A DNA stretch of 64,000 bases from JACTOJ01 sp032335695 (GTDB lineage Bacteria > Bacillota > Clostridia > Clostridiales > Clostridiaceae), in assembly GCF_032335695.1 (NCBI RefSeq), contig NZ_JACTOJ010000002.1, forward strand, positions 248,001-312,000, written 5' to 3'. This document shows, piece after piece, positions 7,607-15,900 of this stretch. A program made the position numbers and the translations under genes. Position 1 is the stretch's first letter; each line of letters starts with the position of its first letter. A model generated the notes under the pieces. It saw nothing but the letters and a program-made list of their open reading frames with translations. It searched no databases and was not told where the DNA came from.

Positions 7607-9163
7607 CTATTTTTCTAAATCAAATCCAACACTCTTCATAAAGTTTGTAAATGCCTCAAGTCCTTTTTCATTTTTCTTATAAACACCAGCATCTAAAAGT
7701 ACTTGTAAGAATTTATTTCCTACTTCCTGCTTCAATATATTTTCGACTTCCATTTTATCAATTTTATTTCCATACTTATTTATAAGCTCTTCCATCCAGG
7801 TTTTATGCTTAAATAAATCTGATTCTTCGGACACACTATCCAAGTTCTCATCACCTGTGATTATGTCAGCTATGCTAGCTAATTCCTGTTGAAGTCTTGC
7901 TGGTAATACAGCAAGTCCCATAACTTCTATAAGTCCTATATTTTCTTTCTTTATATGATGAAGTTCCTTATGAGGATGAAAAATTCCATCTGGATAAGCT
8001 TCACTAGTCCTGTTATTTCTGAGCACTAAGTCCATTTCGTATTCACCCTGTGCATTGATTCTTGCAATAGGAGTTATGGTATTATGAGGTACAGCTTTTT
8101 CTTCTTCATAGGTATATGCAAAAATATCTGCTGTTTTATCGCTGTATTCTCTCCAGGCACTAAGTATTTCATTGCTTAAGGATATAATTTCCTTTTTATT
8201 ATTGCTGTTAAGCCTTATTACAGAAAGAGGCCATTTAACTATAGCTGCTTTTACAGTTTCATACTTTCTATTAGTGAATTTCACTTCCTCTTTTGCTACC
8301 TCCATAGGAAATATGTGCTTACCTCCCTGAAAATGCTCATGGGTAAGTATAGAACCTCCTACTATTGGCAAATCTGCATTTGAACCAATAAAATAATGCG
8401 GAAATTTTTCTACAAATTCAGTAAGTCTATTAAAGGTATTTTCTGATATCTTCATAGGCTCATGTTCCTTTTTGAAAACTATACAATGCTCATTGTAATA
8501 AACATAAGGGGAATACTGAAAATACCACTGTTCTCCTTTTAATTCCACAGGTATAACCCTATGGTTCTGTCTTGCAGGATGATTTACTCTTCCGGCATAG
8601 CCAACGTTTTCTATACAAAGCAAGCATTTAGGATATTGAGATTGAGGAAGAAGCTTAGCAGCTGCAATATCCTTAGGATCCTTTTCTGGCTTTGATAAGT
8701 TAACTGTTATTTCTATATCTCCATACTCTGTATCCGCAAGCCAGTATAAATTCTTTTTAATTCTGTCCATTCTTATATAATTTGAAGCTTGGGACAAAGC
8801 ATAAAACTTATCTGTAGCTTTTTCAATTCCTTCCTTTTTGGCTAATTCATAAAACTTATTAACCACTTCAGATTCTCTTGGCATAAATAATCCCATTATT
8901 TTAGCATCTAGCAAATCTCTATAATTAACTGTGTCAATTTCTAGAATTCCTGTTTCTGCGCAGTAATCTAATATGCTGTTAAGAATTTCTGTAGGTACAT
9001 CAAATTTTTCACTAGCTAATTTTCCTTCATAAGGCTCCGATATTTTAAGAAGATCCATCAAAGCATTTCTTGTTGGAATAACATCTAGCTCTTCTATCAT
9101 TTCATGCTGCAGTGCAAAAGCCAATAATCTTTCAATATCCATAGCACATTGTATTTGCCCCAT
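7607..9163 (-). CDS. galT: UDP-glucose-hexose-1-phosphate uridylyltransferase, class II
   Basis: GalT exchanges galactose 1-phosphate for glucose 1-phosphate on UDP-glucose. At 518 residues this is the Firmicutes class II form (GalT2), much longer than the E. coli enzyme. Recognisable segments are CLLCIENVGYAGRVNHPARQNHR, GSNADLPIVGGSILTHEHFQGG and FHPHKELHHIKKENIGLIEVMG. The ATG follows GGGAGATG. It is the first gene of the galT-galK operon. No galE lies nearby, so the epimerase must be encoded elsewhere. A 12-base inverted repeat upstream (9216-9241) is an operator candidate. Confidence 0.95.
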   Translation of the reverse strand: MGQIQCAMDIERLLAFALQHEMIEELDVIPTRNALMDLLKISEPYEGKLASEKFDVPTEILNSILDYCAETGILEIDTVNYRDLLDAKIMGLFMPRESEVVNKFYELAKKEGIEKATDKFYALSQASNYIRMDRIKKNLYWLADTEYGDIEITVNLSKPEKDPKDIAAAKLLPQSQYPKCLLCIENVGYAGRVNHPARQNHRVIPVELKGEQWYFQYSPYVYYNEHCIVFKKEHEPMKISENTFNRLTEFVEKFPHYFIGSNADLPIVGGSILTHEHFQGGKHIFPMEVAKEEVKFTNRKYETVKAAIVKWPLSVIRLNSNNKKEIISLSNEILSAWREYSDKTADIFAYTYEEEKAVPHNTITPIARINAQGEYEMDLVLRNNRTSEAYPDGIFHPHKELHHIKKENIGLIEVMGLAVLPARLQQELASIADIITGDENLDSVSEESDLFKHKTWMEELINKYGNKIDKMEVENILKQEVGNKFLQVLLDAGVYKKNEKGLEAFTNFMKSVGFDLEK

Positions 9164-9215
9164 ATTAACATCTCCCTCGATTAAGCTATTTATAAAACTA
9201 TTTTAATTTTACAGC

Positions 9216-9241
9216 GAAAATAGAAAAGGTTTTCTATTTTC
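9216..9241. promoter_or_regulatory. 12-base inverted repeat upstream of galT, operator candidate
   Basis: gaaaatagaaaa (9216-9227) and ttttctattttc (9230-9241) are perfect inverted copies separated by two G residues, about 50-75 bases before the galT start. It has no T-tail in the right place for a terminator. The position fits an operator for the adjacent LacI-type regulator, but it lacks the central CG usual in LacI-family sites, so this is tentative. Confidence 0.4.
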
Positions 9242-9250
9242 CTTTAGAAA

Positions 9251-9271
9251 AAAACGTGATATTCACGTTTT
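9251..9271 (-). terminator. Probable terminator after the LacI-type regulator
   Basis: aaaacgtga (9251-9259) pairs with tcacgtttt (9263-9271) around a three-base loop. On the minus strand it lies after the regulator's stop and continues into a run of T residues, as in a rho-independent terminator. Its palindromic CGTGA-TCACG core could instead be a protein-binding site. Confidence 0.5.
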
Positions 9272-9313
9272 CTAATTTCATTATATACTAAAATCTATAC
9301 CTTTTCAATAGCT

Positions 9314-10333
9314 TTAATTATTTACTCTAGAACAACTTTCTCTGACTATAAGCTTAGTTTTTATGGTTATATTCTTTCCTTGTGCAGAATTGTTATCTAT
9401 TATCTTAAGCATTTCTTCTGCTGCCCTTTTTCCTATACCATTCATATCTAAATCTACTGAGCAAAGCCTAGGATTGCTTATATTAGCTATCATTGTGTTG
9501 TCACAGCCTATAATAGATACATCTTGGGGTACTTTTATATCTAAATTGCTGCAGGCATTCATAGCTCCCACTGCCATTAAGTCATTGCAGGCAAATATAG
9601 CTGTAGGTATCTCTCCTTTTCTGAGCATTTCTTCTACAAGCTTTTGGGTGCTTTCAACAACCTCTATACTATTTCCCATTCCTACATCCAGTATTTTTTT
9701 GTAGTTTAAATTATTGTTATCTAGTGTCTCCAAATATACTTTTTCTTTTATATCATAGGAATAGCTCTTATGCCCTCGTACAAACGCAATTTTTTTATGC
9801 CCTAATGAAATAAGATATTCAAAAGCTTCTCTTGAGCCTATTTCTTCATCATAACATACAAAACTGCATTTCTCTCCATGGGGATATCCATTAATAACAA
9901 CCACAGGCAGATTCTCTGCAATATCTTCATAATATCCACTTTCAATATTTTCTCTTCTAGGATCTATCACGATGATGCCATCTACTTGTCTGGCAATTAT
10001 ATTTTCAATTATGTCCTTTTCTGCAAATGCATCTCCAGTGGTATTAGATAAGGATATGTTATATCCCATATGTTTTATATTTTTTTCTATAGCCTCAACT
10101 ATGGTTGGGAAAAATATATTTGTTATTCCTGGGACTACTACACCTATCATAGATGTTTTTTTAGTTATAAGGCTTCTCGCCATCACATTGGGCTTATAAT
10201 TTAACTTTTCTATAGCATTTTCTATCTTTAATCGAGTTTCTTTTTTAACTGGATAATTATTATTTAGCACTCTTGAAACAGTAGTGATTGATACTCCTGC
10301 TTCCTTAGCTACATCATTAATAGTAACTGACAT
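9314..10333 (-). CDS. LacI-family regulator, likely of the galactose genes
   Basis: The 339-residue protein begins with the LacI-type DNA-binding helix-turn-helix TINDVAKEAGVSITTVSRVLN (residues 3-23), followed by the hinge segment KLNYKPNVMARSL. The remainder is the periplasmic-binding-protein-like effector domain, with IGVVVPGITNIFFPTIVEAI and the later PTAIFACNDLMAVGAM. It is directly upstream of galT-galK on the same strand and separated from them by a hairpin, so it is the likely galactose-responsive repressor (GalR role). The effector and target genes are inferred from position only. Confidence 0.88.
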   Translation of the reverse strand: MSVTINDVAKEAGVSITTVSRVLNNNYPVKKETRLKIENAIEKLNYKPNVMARSLITKKTSMIGVVVPGITNIFFPTIVEAIEKNIKHMGYNISLSNTTGDAFAEKDIIENIIARQVDGIIVIDPRRENIESGYYEDIAENLPVVVINGYPHGEKCSFVCYDEEIGSREAFEYLISLGHKKIAFVRGHKSYSYDIKEKVYLETLDNNNLNYKKILDVGMGNSIEVVESTQKLVEEMLRKGEIPTAIFACNDLMAVGAMNACSNLDIKVPQDVSIIGCDNTMIANISNPRLCSVDLDMNGIGKRAAEEMLKIIDNNSAQGKNITIKTKLIVRESCSRVNN

Positions 10334-10568
10334 ATTAACACTCTCCGAAAACCTTTTTTAACTTAGAAATTATGTACTTATTATACTTATTCATTTAAGT
10401 GTTTGCAATATTGTATGCTTACTATATTATAAAAAATATTCATATGATATGCGGTTATGTTGAAAAGCCTGTTATTTGCTGATAAAATCTTATTATTGAA
10501 CTTATAAAGAAGGGCTATGTTTTAAAAAGGATTTAAAACTTTCTTCCATTTTTGAAAGGAGCAAAATA

Positions 10569-11690
10569 ATGAAAAAGGTTCGACAAGAGATAATACAGGA
10601 AGTCAATGATGTAAAAGAGTTTGTTAAAAATAAAAAAGTTACTGTAGGTTTGGATGGATTTATAGATAAAATAGTTCAGCCTGTTGAAATGAAGGATTCG
10701 GAGGGAAATATCGATTTTTTTGATTATATATCTAGTTTCGGAAATCATATTGTATCCAAAAGCGGTAAAAGCTGCGGAATAGAGCTTCGAGAAAGCTTTA
10801 CAAAGCTTGGAGGTAATGGTCCTATAATGGCTCACGCTTTCGGTAAGCTTGGTGTGGCTACTGACTGCATAGGAAATCTAGGCTATCCTGATGTAGATCC
10901 TGTTTTCAATAAAATATCTTCAAACTGTAAGCTTCATACCATAGGAACTCCCTGTCTAACTACAGCTTTAGAATTTACAGATGGAAAAATAATGTTTTCC
11001 CAAAGAGAATTTTTCGATAAAATGGACTGGGATTGGATTAAATCGAAATTAAGCATTGAGGATCTAAAAAATTATTTTTTGAATACTGACCTAGTATGCC
11101 TAATAAATTGGACATGCATAATATACCTAAATAATATTTTTAAAGGTATTTTAGATGATATATTTTGTGGAACTGCTAAAAATAAATCAAGAATATACTT
11201 CTTTGACTTGGCAGATTTTTCAAACAGAAGTTATAGTGATATAGTGGAAGTCATAAAATTAATTAATGAATTCAATGATTACAATAGAGTTGTTTTAAGT
11301 CTTAATGAAAATGAAGCTATGCTTATGTACGAAACACTTTTCAAAGCATCACCTTCCTCTCCAATAAAAGAAATAGGTGAACTCATATATAAGGAATTGA
11401 AGATAGACTCCTTAGTTATACATACTTTGAACAACGCTTTAGCTTGGGATGAAAAAAGCTTTAGTGAAAGTCCTAGTCTTTTTATAAAAAAGCCTAAGCT
11501 TTCAACTGGGGGAGGAGATAATTTCAATACTGGATTATGCTTCGGACTTTTAATGGGTTTAGACCTTGCCTCTGCAGCTTATTTTGGAAATGCTACCTCT
11601 GGATATTATGTTAGAAATGCAGAAAGTCCAACCATAGCTGAAGTTTTAACTACCTTAAAGGATTGGGATAATCTAATAGAAACCCCGTAA
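10569..11690 (+). CDS. PfkB-family carbohydrate kinase-like protein
   Basis: The 373-residue product has PfkB/ribokinase features: an early VGLDGFIDKIVQPVE segment, ESFTKLGGNGPIMAHAFGKLG near residues 77-97, where the family has its glycine-rich substrate motif, and C-terminal KLSTGGGDNFNTGLCFGLL, where GGGD stands for the usual GAGD anion-hole and catalytic-Asp motif. It therefore probably phosphorylates a sugar or sugar-like substrate in the cytoplasm. The ATG follows AAAGGAG. It is divergent from the gal regulator, so a link to galactose or related sugars is possible but unproven. I cannot assign the substrate. Confidence 0.7.
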   Translation: MKKVRQEIIQEVNDVKEFVKNKKVTVGLDGFIDKIVQPVEMKDSEGNIDFFDYISSFGNHIVSKSGKSCGIELRESFTKLGGNGPIMAHAFGKLGVATDCIGNLGYPDVDPVFNKISSNCKLHTIGTPCLTTALEFTDGKIMFSQREFFDKMDWDWIKSKLSIEDLKNYFLNTDLVCLINWTCIIYLNNIFKGILDDIFCGTAKNKSRIYFFDLADFSNRSYSDIVEVIKLINEFNDYNRVVLSLNENEAMLMYETLFKASPSSPIKEIGELIYKELKIDSLVIHTLNNALAWDEKSFSESPSLFIKKPKLSTGGGDNFNTGLCFGLLMGLDLASAAYFGNATSGYYVRNAESPTIAEVLTTLKDWDNLIETP

Positions 11691-11699
11691 ATAAGGAAT

Positions 11700-11737
11700 G
11701 TTATAAATTAATATAAAAATCTCCACTGATTTAAAAC
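11700..11737. repeat. 38-base dispersed imperfect palindrome, copy 1
   Basis: This copy begins ten bases after the PfkB-like gene stop. Its ends are gttataaa and tttaaaac around an A-rich centre. It matches the copy at 61400-61437 at about 32 of 38 positions by manual comparison. Further copies are at 15229-15266 and 32952-32989. Confidence 0.6.
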
Positions 11738-11787
11738 AGGCCCAAATATTTTGATACATTACATTTATTTTATAGAAAGGAGCTTTT

Positions 11788-12627
11788 ATGGAAGTAATAA
11801 AATTTTTACAATCATTCCACAACAGCATTCTTGATTACTTTTTTGAAGGAATAACTATGCTGGGTGAAGCACCTACATTAATATTTTTTGTGGTAGTTAT
11901 ATATTGGTGCTTTAATAAGAAAAAAGGCTTCAGAATTGCTTTTGCACTTATTTTCAGCAATGTGTTAAACGGTTCAATAAAGAACTTGGTTAATGAAGTG
12001 AGACCTATTGGAAAAGAAGGAATATTTTCTTTAAGAACTGAAACTGCTACAGGAAGTTCTTTTCCCAGTGGACATACTCAAAATACCACAGCTTTTTGGA
12101 CATCATTGATGATTATTTATAAAAATAAAATACTATATCTGGTTGGAGCTATCTTTATAATTTTAGTGGGTATTTCAAGACTATATCTTGGAGTTCATTG
12201 GCCTCATGATGTAATCTTCGGAGCTATTTTGGGAATAATTAGTGTTGCTTTATCCATAATAATAGTGAATAAGATAGAAGAAAAAAGAAATTTGAATTAC
12301 TGCTTAATTCTTGTGATTCCAGCTTTGCTTGGATTGTTTTTTTTCAAAAGCGAAGATTATTTAAAAGCTGCTGCCCTTTCACTTGGATTTTATCTAGGGT
12401 CATTAGCAGAAAGCAGATATATTAATTTCAATCCTAAAGCTGAAGGCTATAAACAAGCAATGAAGTTATTAATAGGTATAGTTGGAGTAGTTTTAATAGA
12501 AATAATTTTTAAAAATATACATTTAAAGCACCACATATCTACATTTATTATATATTCTCTTTGGGGATTCTGGTTTATAGCAGGAGCACCTTATACCTTT
12601 GTAAAGCTAGGATTAAGCAAAAAATAA
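11788..12627 (+). CDS. PAP2-family membrane phosphatase
   Basis: The 279-residue integral membrane protein carries all three PAP2 phosphatase motifs: KNLVNEVRP (K-x6-RP), SSFPSGH (PSGH), and SRLYLGVHWPHD (SR-x5-H-x3-D). Several hydrophobic helices surround them, with extra helices at the C terminus. Family members dephosphorylate lipid phosphates such as undecaprenyl diphosphate or phosphatidylglycerol phosphate at the membrane; the substrate here is undetermined. The ATG follows GAAAGGAG. It appears to be a single gene: the 38-base repeat lies before it and the ferritin gene has its own ribosome site 82 bases later. Confidence 0.88.
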   Translation: MEVIKFLQSFHNSILDYFFEGITMLGEAPTLIFFVVVIYWCFNKKKGFRIAFALIFSNVLNGSIKNLVNEVRPIGKEGIFSLRTETATGSSFPSGHTQNTTAFWTSLMIIYKNKILYLVGAIFIILVGISRLYLGVHWPHDVIFGAILGIISVALSIIIVNKIEEKRNLNYCLILVIPALLGLFFFKSEDYLKAAALSLGFYLGSLAESRYINFNPKAEGYKQAMKLLIGIVGVVLIEIIFKNIHLKHHISTFIIYSLWGFWFIAGAPYTFVKLGLSKK

Positions 12628-12708
12628 TATTAATTGCAGAACCTTTATATTAAATGTATAATTTTAGTATAAACTGTAGTTTTAATTTAATGAACAGGAG
12701 ATGATATT

Positions 12709-13218
12709 ATGTTATCTAGAAGATTGCTTGATGCATTAAATGATCAAGTTAATTATGAACTTTATTCAGAATATGTTTATTTAGCTATGGCTTCTTATTG
12801 CCAATCTGAGGATTTAAATGGACTTGCTAATTTCTTTAAAGTTCAAGTTCAAGAAGAAAGATTTCATGCTATGAAATTCTTTGACTACATAAATCAAATG
12901 GGCGGAAGAGTATTCTTGGAAGGAATACATCAGCCTTCAAATGAGTTTGAAAATATACTTGATGTTTTTGAAAAAGCTTTAGAGCATGAAAAAACTGTAA
13001 CAAAAAGAATCTATAATCTTTCAGATATAGCCTTGGAAGAAAAAGAACATGCTACTATGAGCCTTTTAAAATGGTTTATTGATGAGCAGGTTGAGGAAGA
13101 GGATACTTTCAACAACATTATAAAAAAACTTAGAAGAGTAAAGGATAATCCTGCAGGATTGTATATGCTGGATGATGAATTAGCTACTAGAGTTTTTACA
13201 CCACCTGCTAATGCATAA
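12709..13218 (+). CDS. ftnA: Ferritin
   Basis: The 169-residue non-haem ferritin stores iron as a mineral core and oxidises Fe(II) in the cytoplasm. The four-helix bundle has the ferroxidase residues in recognisable contexts: NDQVNYELYSEYVYLAMASY in helix A, VQEERFHAMKFFDYINQMGG (ExxH) in helix B, and KWFIDEQVEEEDTF in helix D. Length and ends are normal for bacterial FtnA. It starts at ATG after AGGAGATG. A strong terminator follows, so it is probably monocistronic. The neighbouring thioredoxin-reductase group is convergent. Confidence 0.95.
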   Translation: MLSRRLLDALNDQVNYELYSEYVYLAMASYCQSEDLNGLANFFKVQVQEERFHAMKFFDYINQMGGRVFLEGIHQPSNEFENILDVFEKALEHEKTVTKRIYNLSDIALEEKEHATMSLLKWFIDEQVEEEDTFNNIIKKLRRVKDNPAGLYMLDDELATRVFTPPANA

Positions 13219-13247
13219 TAATTAAAAATTGCCTTTTCAAAATAAAA

Positions 13248-13274
13248 CTGATTTTTGTGTTTTGCAAAAATCAG
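13248..13274. terminator. Terminator between ferritin and trxB
   Basis: ctgatttttg (13248-13257) pairs perfectly with caaaaatcag (13265-13274), followed on the + strand by a T-rich run. It terminates ferritin and, with A residues on the other side, may also serve the convergent trxB. Confidence 0.8.
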
Positions 13275-13284
13275 CTTTATTTTT

Positions 13285-14229
13285 TTATCTCTTGTTCTTC
13301 GCTAAATCAACTATAAATTTTTCAGCTGACAAGGCCGCTATGGTTCCGTCTGAAACAGCTGTTGTTATCTGTCTAAATTGCTTTTCTCTAACATCACCAG
13401 CTGCATAGACTCCTTTAACATTAGTCTGCATATTTTCATCCGTAGGTATATATCCTGAATCTGTTAGCTTTATACTTTCTTTAAACAGCTGGGTTTTAGG
13501 TTCAGTGCCGATATAACCAAATACTGCATCCAGCTGTATTTCTTTCACTTCACCATTTAATGTATTTTTTATTTTAGCCTTATCTACAAACTTATCTCCG
13601 TCTACATCTTCTAAATCCCAATTATACATAACCTCTATCTTAGGATTTTTAAGTACCTCTTCTAAAGTGGATTTCTCCCCTTTAAAATAGTCATACCTTC
13701 TAATCATTATTACTTTGGAAGCAAATCTAGTTAAGAATAGTGCTTCCTCAAGAGCTGAGTTTCCTCCTCCTACTACTCCCAAAACTGATCCTTCATAAAC
13801 TGCACCATCGCATACTGCACAGTAATGAACTCCTCTTCCTGAAAATTTTTCTTCACCAGGAATAGGCAGCTTTCTTGGTGTAGCACCTGTGGATATAATT
13901 AATGCTTTTGGCTTATAAATATATTTTTCTGTTTCAATAAGCTTTTCTTCGTCACTAAGTTTCACGCTTATCAAACTATCAGAATCATCTATTACAGCTC
14001 CCAGTTCTTTAGCCTGATCTGCCATTATATCGGCCAAGGCTCCTCCTTCTATTGTCTTAAATCCTGGATAATTTTCTATGGTGTAACTATTTCTTACCTG
14101 GCCTCCAACTAACGCATCCTCTACCATCACCATGTTTAATTTAGCTCTGGAGGCATACATGGCCGCTGTAAGTCCAGCTGGTCCTCCTCCTACTATAAGC
14201 AAATCTATTTCTTTTATCTCTTTACTCAT
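13285..14229 (-). CDS. trxB: Thioredoxin reductase (thioredoxin-disulfide reductase)
   Basis: This 314-residue flavoenzyme transfers electrons from NADPH or a related donor to a thioredoxin-like protein. The FAD-binding GGGPAGLTAAMYASRA is at about residues 14-29, the redox-active CAVC at C137-C140, the second nucleotide-binding motif GVVGGGNSALEEA follows, and GVYAAGDVREKQFRQ is near the C terminus. A glutaredoxin-like gene lies immediately upstream on the same strand and is a plausible partner, although a hairpin between them suggests partly separate expression. The ATG follows GAGGTGATT. Confidence 0.95.
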   Translation of the reverse strand: MSKEIKEIDLLIVGGGPAGLTAAMYASRAKLNMVMVEDALVGGQVRNSYTIENYPGFKTIEGGALADIMADQAKELGAVIDDSDSLISVKLSDEEKLIETEKYIYKPKALIISTGATPRKLPIPGEEKFSGRGVHYCAVCDGAVYEGSVLGVVGGGNSALEEALFLTRFASKVIMIRRYDYFKGEKSTLEEVLKNPKIEVMYNWDLEDVDGDKFVDKAKIKNTLNGEVKEIQLDAVFGYIGTEPKTQLFKESIKLTDSGYIPTDENMQTNVKGVYAAGDVREKQFRQITTAVSDGTIAALSAEKFIVDLAKNKR

Positions 14230-14263
14230 GCTCTAATCACCTCACGCATAAATACATATTTTT

Positions 14264-14302
14264 TAGGCTATGTCCTAATGAGATTCATTAAAACATAGCC
14301 TA
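14264..14302 (-). terminator. Terminator between the glutaredoxin-like gene and trxB
   Basis: taggctatgt (14264-14273) pairs with acatagccta (14293-14302); on the minus strand the stem is followed by TTTTTT. It would end the glutaredoxin-like transcript or attenuate into trxB. One arm carries the GGCTATGTTTTAA sequence also seen at 10514 and 15283 (with one change), so it may derive from the dispersed repeat. Confidence 0.7.
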
Positions 14303-14325
14303 TATAATTAAGGGGTTATAGTTAA

Positions 14326-14556
14326 TTACTTAGATATATATTCGTCAATAGCTGCCTTATCAAATCCAACAACGATATTTCCATCAATATCAAGAACAGG
14401 AACTCCTCTTTGTCCTGATTTATTTATCATTTCCATTGCTGCCTGTCTGTCCTGTGAGACATTAACTTCTTTGTATTCAACACCCTTTTCCTTTAAATAT
14501 GCTTTTGCCTTTACACACCATGGACATGTATTTGTAGTATATACTGTAACGCTCAT
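14326..14556 (-). CDS. Glutaredoxin-like (NrdH/Grx-type) small redox protein
   Basis: The 76-residue single-domain thioredoxin-fold protein has the dithiol motif TCPWC near residues 10-14, the cis-proline segment RGVPVLDIDG and the C-terminal VGFDKAAIDEYI. This is typical of the glutaredoxin-like family of anaerobes, which is often reduced by thioredoxin reductase because clostridia generally lack glutathione. The substrate could be ribonucleotide reductase or another disulfide protein; I cannot choose. It starts at ATG after GGAGGAATT, 14 bases after the DUF134 gene, with which it is probably co-transcribed. Confidence 0.88.
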   Translation of the reverse strand: MSVTVYTTNTCPWCVKAKAYLKEKGVEYKEVNVSQDRQAAMEMINKSGQRGVPVLDIDGNIVVGFDKAAIDEYISK

Positions 14557-14570
14557 TTTAATTCCTCCTA

Positions 14571-15023
14571 TTATTTTAATTTTATTTCATGGCACTGACA
14601 CCATCTTTTGCATTCTTTTTCAGTGCTGCAGCACATAACCATCTGACTCCCACACTTGGGACAATTTGATATATCAAATTCTGTACTCGGCTGGTATGTT
14701 TCTCCGCAAACCTTACATAAATAAATGCATTGCTTGGGTAGATAGTTACCACCTCTTATATTTATTATCTTGCCTTCTGTAAGAGCTATAGCCACCTTTT
14801 TCCTAGCACTATCTATTATATTCTGAAAAGTTTGTCTGGATACATCCATTTTTTCTGCACACTGCTCTTGAGAAAATTCAGCTATGTCTTTTAATCTCAT
14901 GGCTTCTAATTCCTCAATTTTTAGTTCTATTTCCTCTAAACCTTCTTTTTCCTTTTCATATGGACCAAAACAGGCTTCGCAAGGAAAACATTCAACTTTT
15001 CTGTATTTTGTTGGTCTAGGCAT
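14571..15023 (-). CDS. DUF134 (UPF0251) helix-turn-helix protein
   Basis: The 150-residue protein begins MPRPTKYRKVECFPCEACF, typical of DUF134/UPF0251. The central region IAEFSQEQCAEKMDVSRQT is a sigma-70 region 4-like helix-turn-helix. The C terminus holds paired cysteines (LCKVCGE and CPKCGS) that look like a zinc ribbon, then more Cys/His residues. It is probably a DNA-binding regulator, perhaps metal- or redox-sensing; no target is known. The ATG at 15023 is preferred over an in-frame TTG six codons earlier because AGGGTGAT lies just before it. It shares an operon with the glutaredoxin-like gene. Confidence 0.85.
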   Translation of the reverse strand: MPRPTKYRKVECFPCEACFGPYEKEKEGLEEIELKIEELEAMRLKDIAEFSQEQCAEKMDVSRQTFQNIIDSARKKVAIALTEGKIINIRGGNYLPKQCIYLCKVCGETYQPSTEFDISNCPKCGSQMVMCCSTEKECKRWCQCHEIKLK

Positions 15024-15165
15024 CTTTATCACCCTATCCAAGGTAAAGATTACTTATTGTTTAATAATCATTATCTTCTGATATTTTTATTATAGCACTA
15101 TTTTAGTTTTTGTCAAATGCCAATTTAAATTTTTTTATATTATAAGCCTTCCATACTTAAAAAAA

Positions 15166-15220
15166 AATATTCTATAAAAAACAGGAAGACTTAAATAAGT
15201 TCCTGCTTTTATAGAATATT
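15166..15220 (-). terminator. Strong terminator after the lgt operon
   Basis: A stem of about 20 pairs joins 15166-15187 with 15200-15220, with one small bulge. On the minus strand it is followed by about ten consecutive T residues. It ends the lgt-membrane protein transcript, after the 38-base repeat copy at 15229-15266. Confidence 0.85.
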
Positions 15221-15228
15221 TTGGCTCT

Positions 15229-15266
15229 GTTTTAACTAAGTGCTGATTTTTATCCTTATTTAAAAC
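15229..15266. repeat. 38-base dispersed imperfect palindrome, copy 2
   Basis: Ends are gttttaa and tttaaaac; the orientation is inverted relative to the other copies, and about 30 of 38 positions match the reverse complement of copy 3. It is preceded by GGCTCT and followed at 15283 by a second partial start, GGCTATGCTTTAA. It lies between the stop at 15307 and the terminator. Confidence 0.6.
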
Positions 15267-15306
15267 TTCCTTCAGCGGGAAAGGCTATGCTTTAAATTGC
15301 ATTTCA

Positions 15307-15879
15307 TTAAGAATTAGGCACATATATTCTTATTATATCTTTTATATATTGAGCCTTTCCAGAATAAAGATAGATGTTAGAAAACATATCATTCACTGAT
15401 TTACTTATTATATCCTTCCCTAGAAGTTTATAATTTTTATATAATGCTACTCTGTAATATTTGGGATCTGTTCCCCTTTGTTCAATGATTTCAGTATTGC
15501 CGCATTCAAAAGCATCCAACTGTCTTATGTATTCATTTATATTGACCAAATAGTACTCTTTTTGCACTCCATCGATATCAACTACATTTTTTTTAACATA
15601 CAGCTTACTGTTTGAATCAATAACATATATATTCTTCTGCTCTTTTACTACTTCATCATCTACCATCCCTTTATGCCCAAAAATCCATATTGAATATGGT
15701 ATGATGATCACAGTTAAAATCATTATTATTGCCATAACAAACATATCTTTTATAAATAATATCTGTAAAGCTTTATCCGCTTTTCTATTGTTTTTTTTTA
15801 ATTTCTTCGTCTGCATAGTCAGTACTGCACTAATAAAAAGTACAGATATGGCGATTCCAATTATTAAAAACAATACCAA
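15307..15879 (-). CDS. Hypothetical membrane protein in operon with lgt
   Basis: I do not recognise a family for this 190-residue protein. Two hydrophobic segments lie at about residues 2-22 (LFLIIGIAISVLFISAVL) and 50-70 (FVMAIIMILTVIIIPYSIWI). A polar C-terminal domain of about 115 residues follows, with many tyrosines and charged residues and no cysteine pair or obvious enzyme motif. The C-terminal part would lie on one side of the membrane. The start is TTG, six bases after GGAGGG. It is 21 bases downstream of lgt and upstream of a strong terminator, so it is co-transcribed with lgt. No function can be proposed. Confidence 0.6.
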   Translation of the reverse strand: MVLFLIIGIAISVLFISAVLTMQTKKLKKNNRKADKALQILFIKDMFVMAIIMILTVIIIPYSIWIFGHKGMVDDEVVKEQKNIYVIDSNSKLYVKKNVVDIDGVQKEYYLVNINEYIRQLDAFECGNTEIIEQRGTDPKYYRVALYKNYKLLGKDIISKSVNDMFSNIYLYSGKAQYIKDIIRIYVPNS

Positions 15880-15900
15880 AGCTATCCCTCCATAAATTCC

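Noticed and set aside
10533..10835. 100-residue minus-strand frame opposite the PfkB-like gene
   Set aside because: No ribosome site or family match; it is a shadow of the real + strand gene with good start and motifs.
15024..15306. Possible CRISPR or repeat array in the repeat-rich region before the DUF134 gene
   Set aside because: The apparent repeats are one terminator stem and one copy of the dispersed palindrome, not regularly spaced units.
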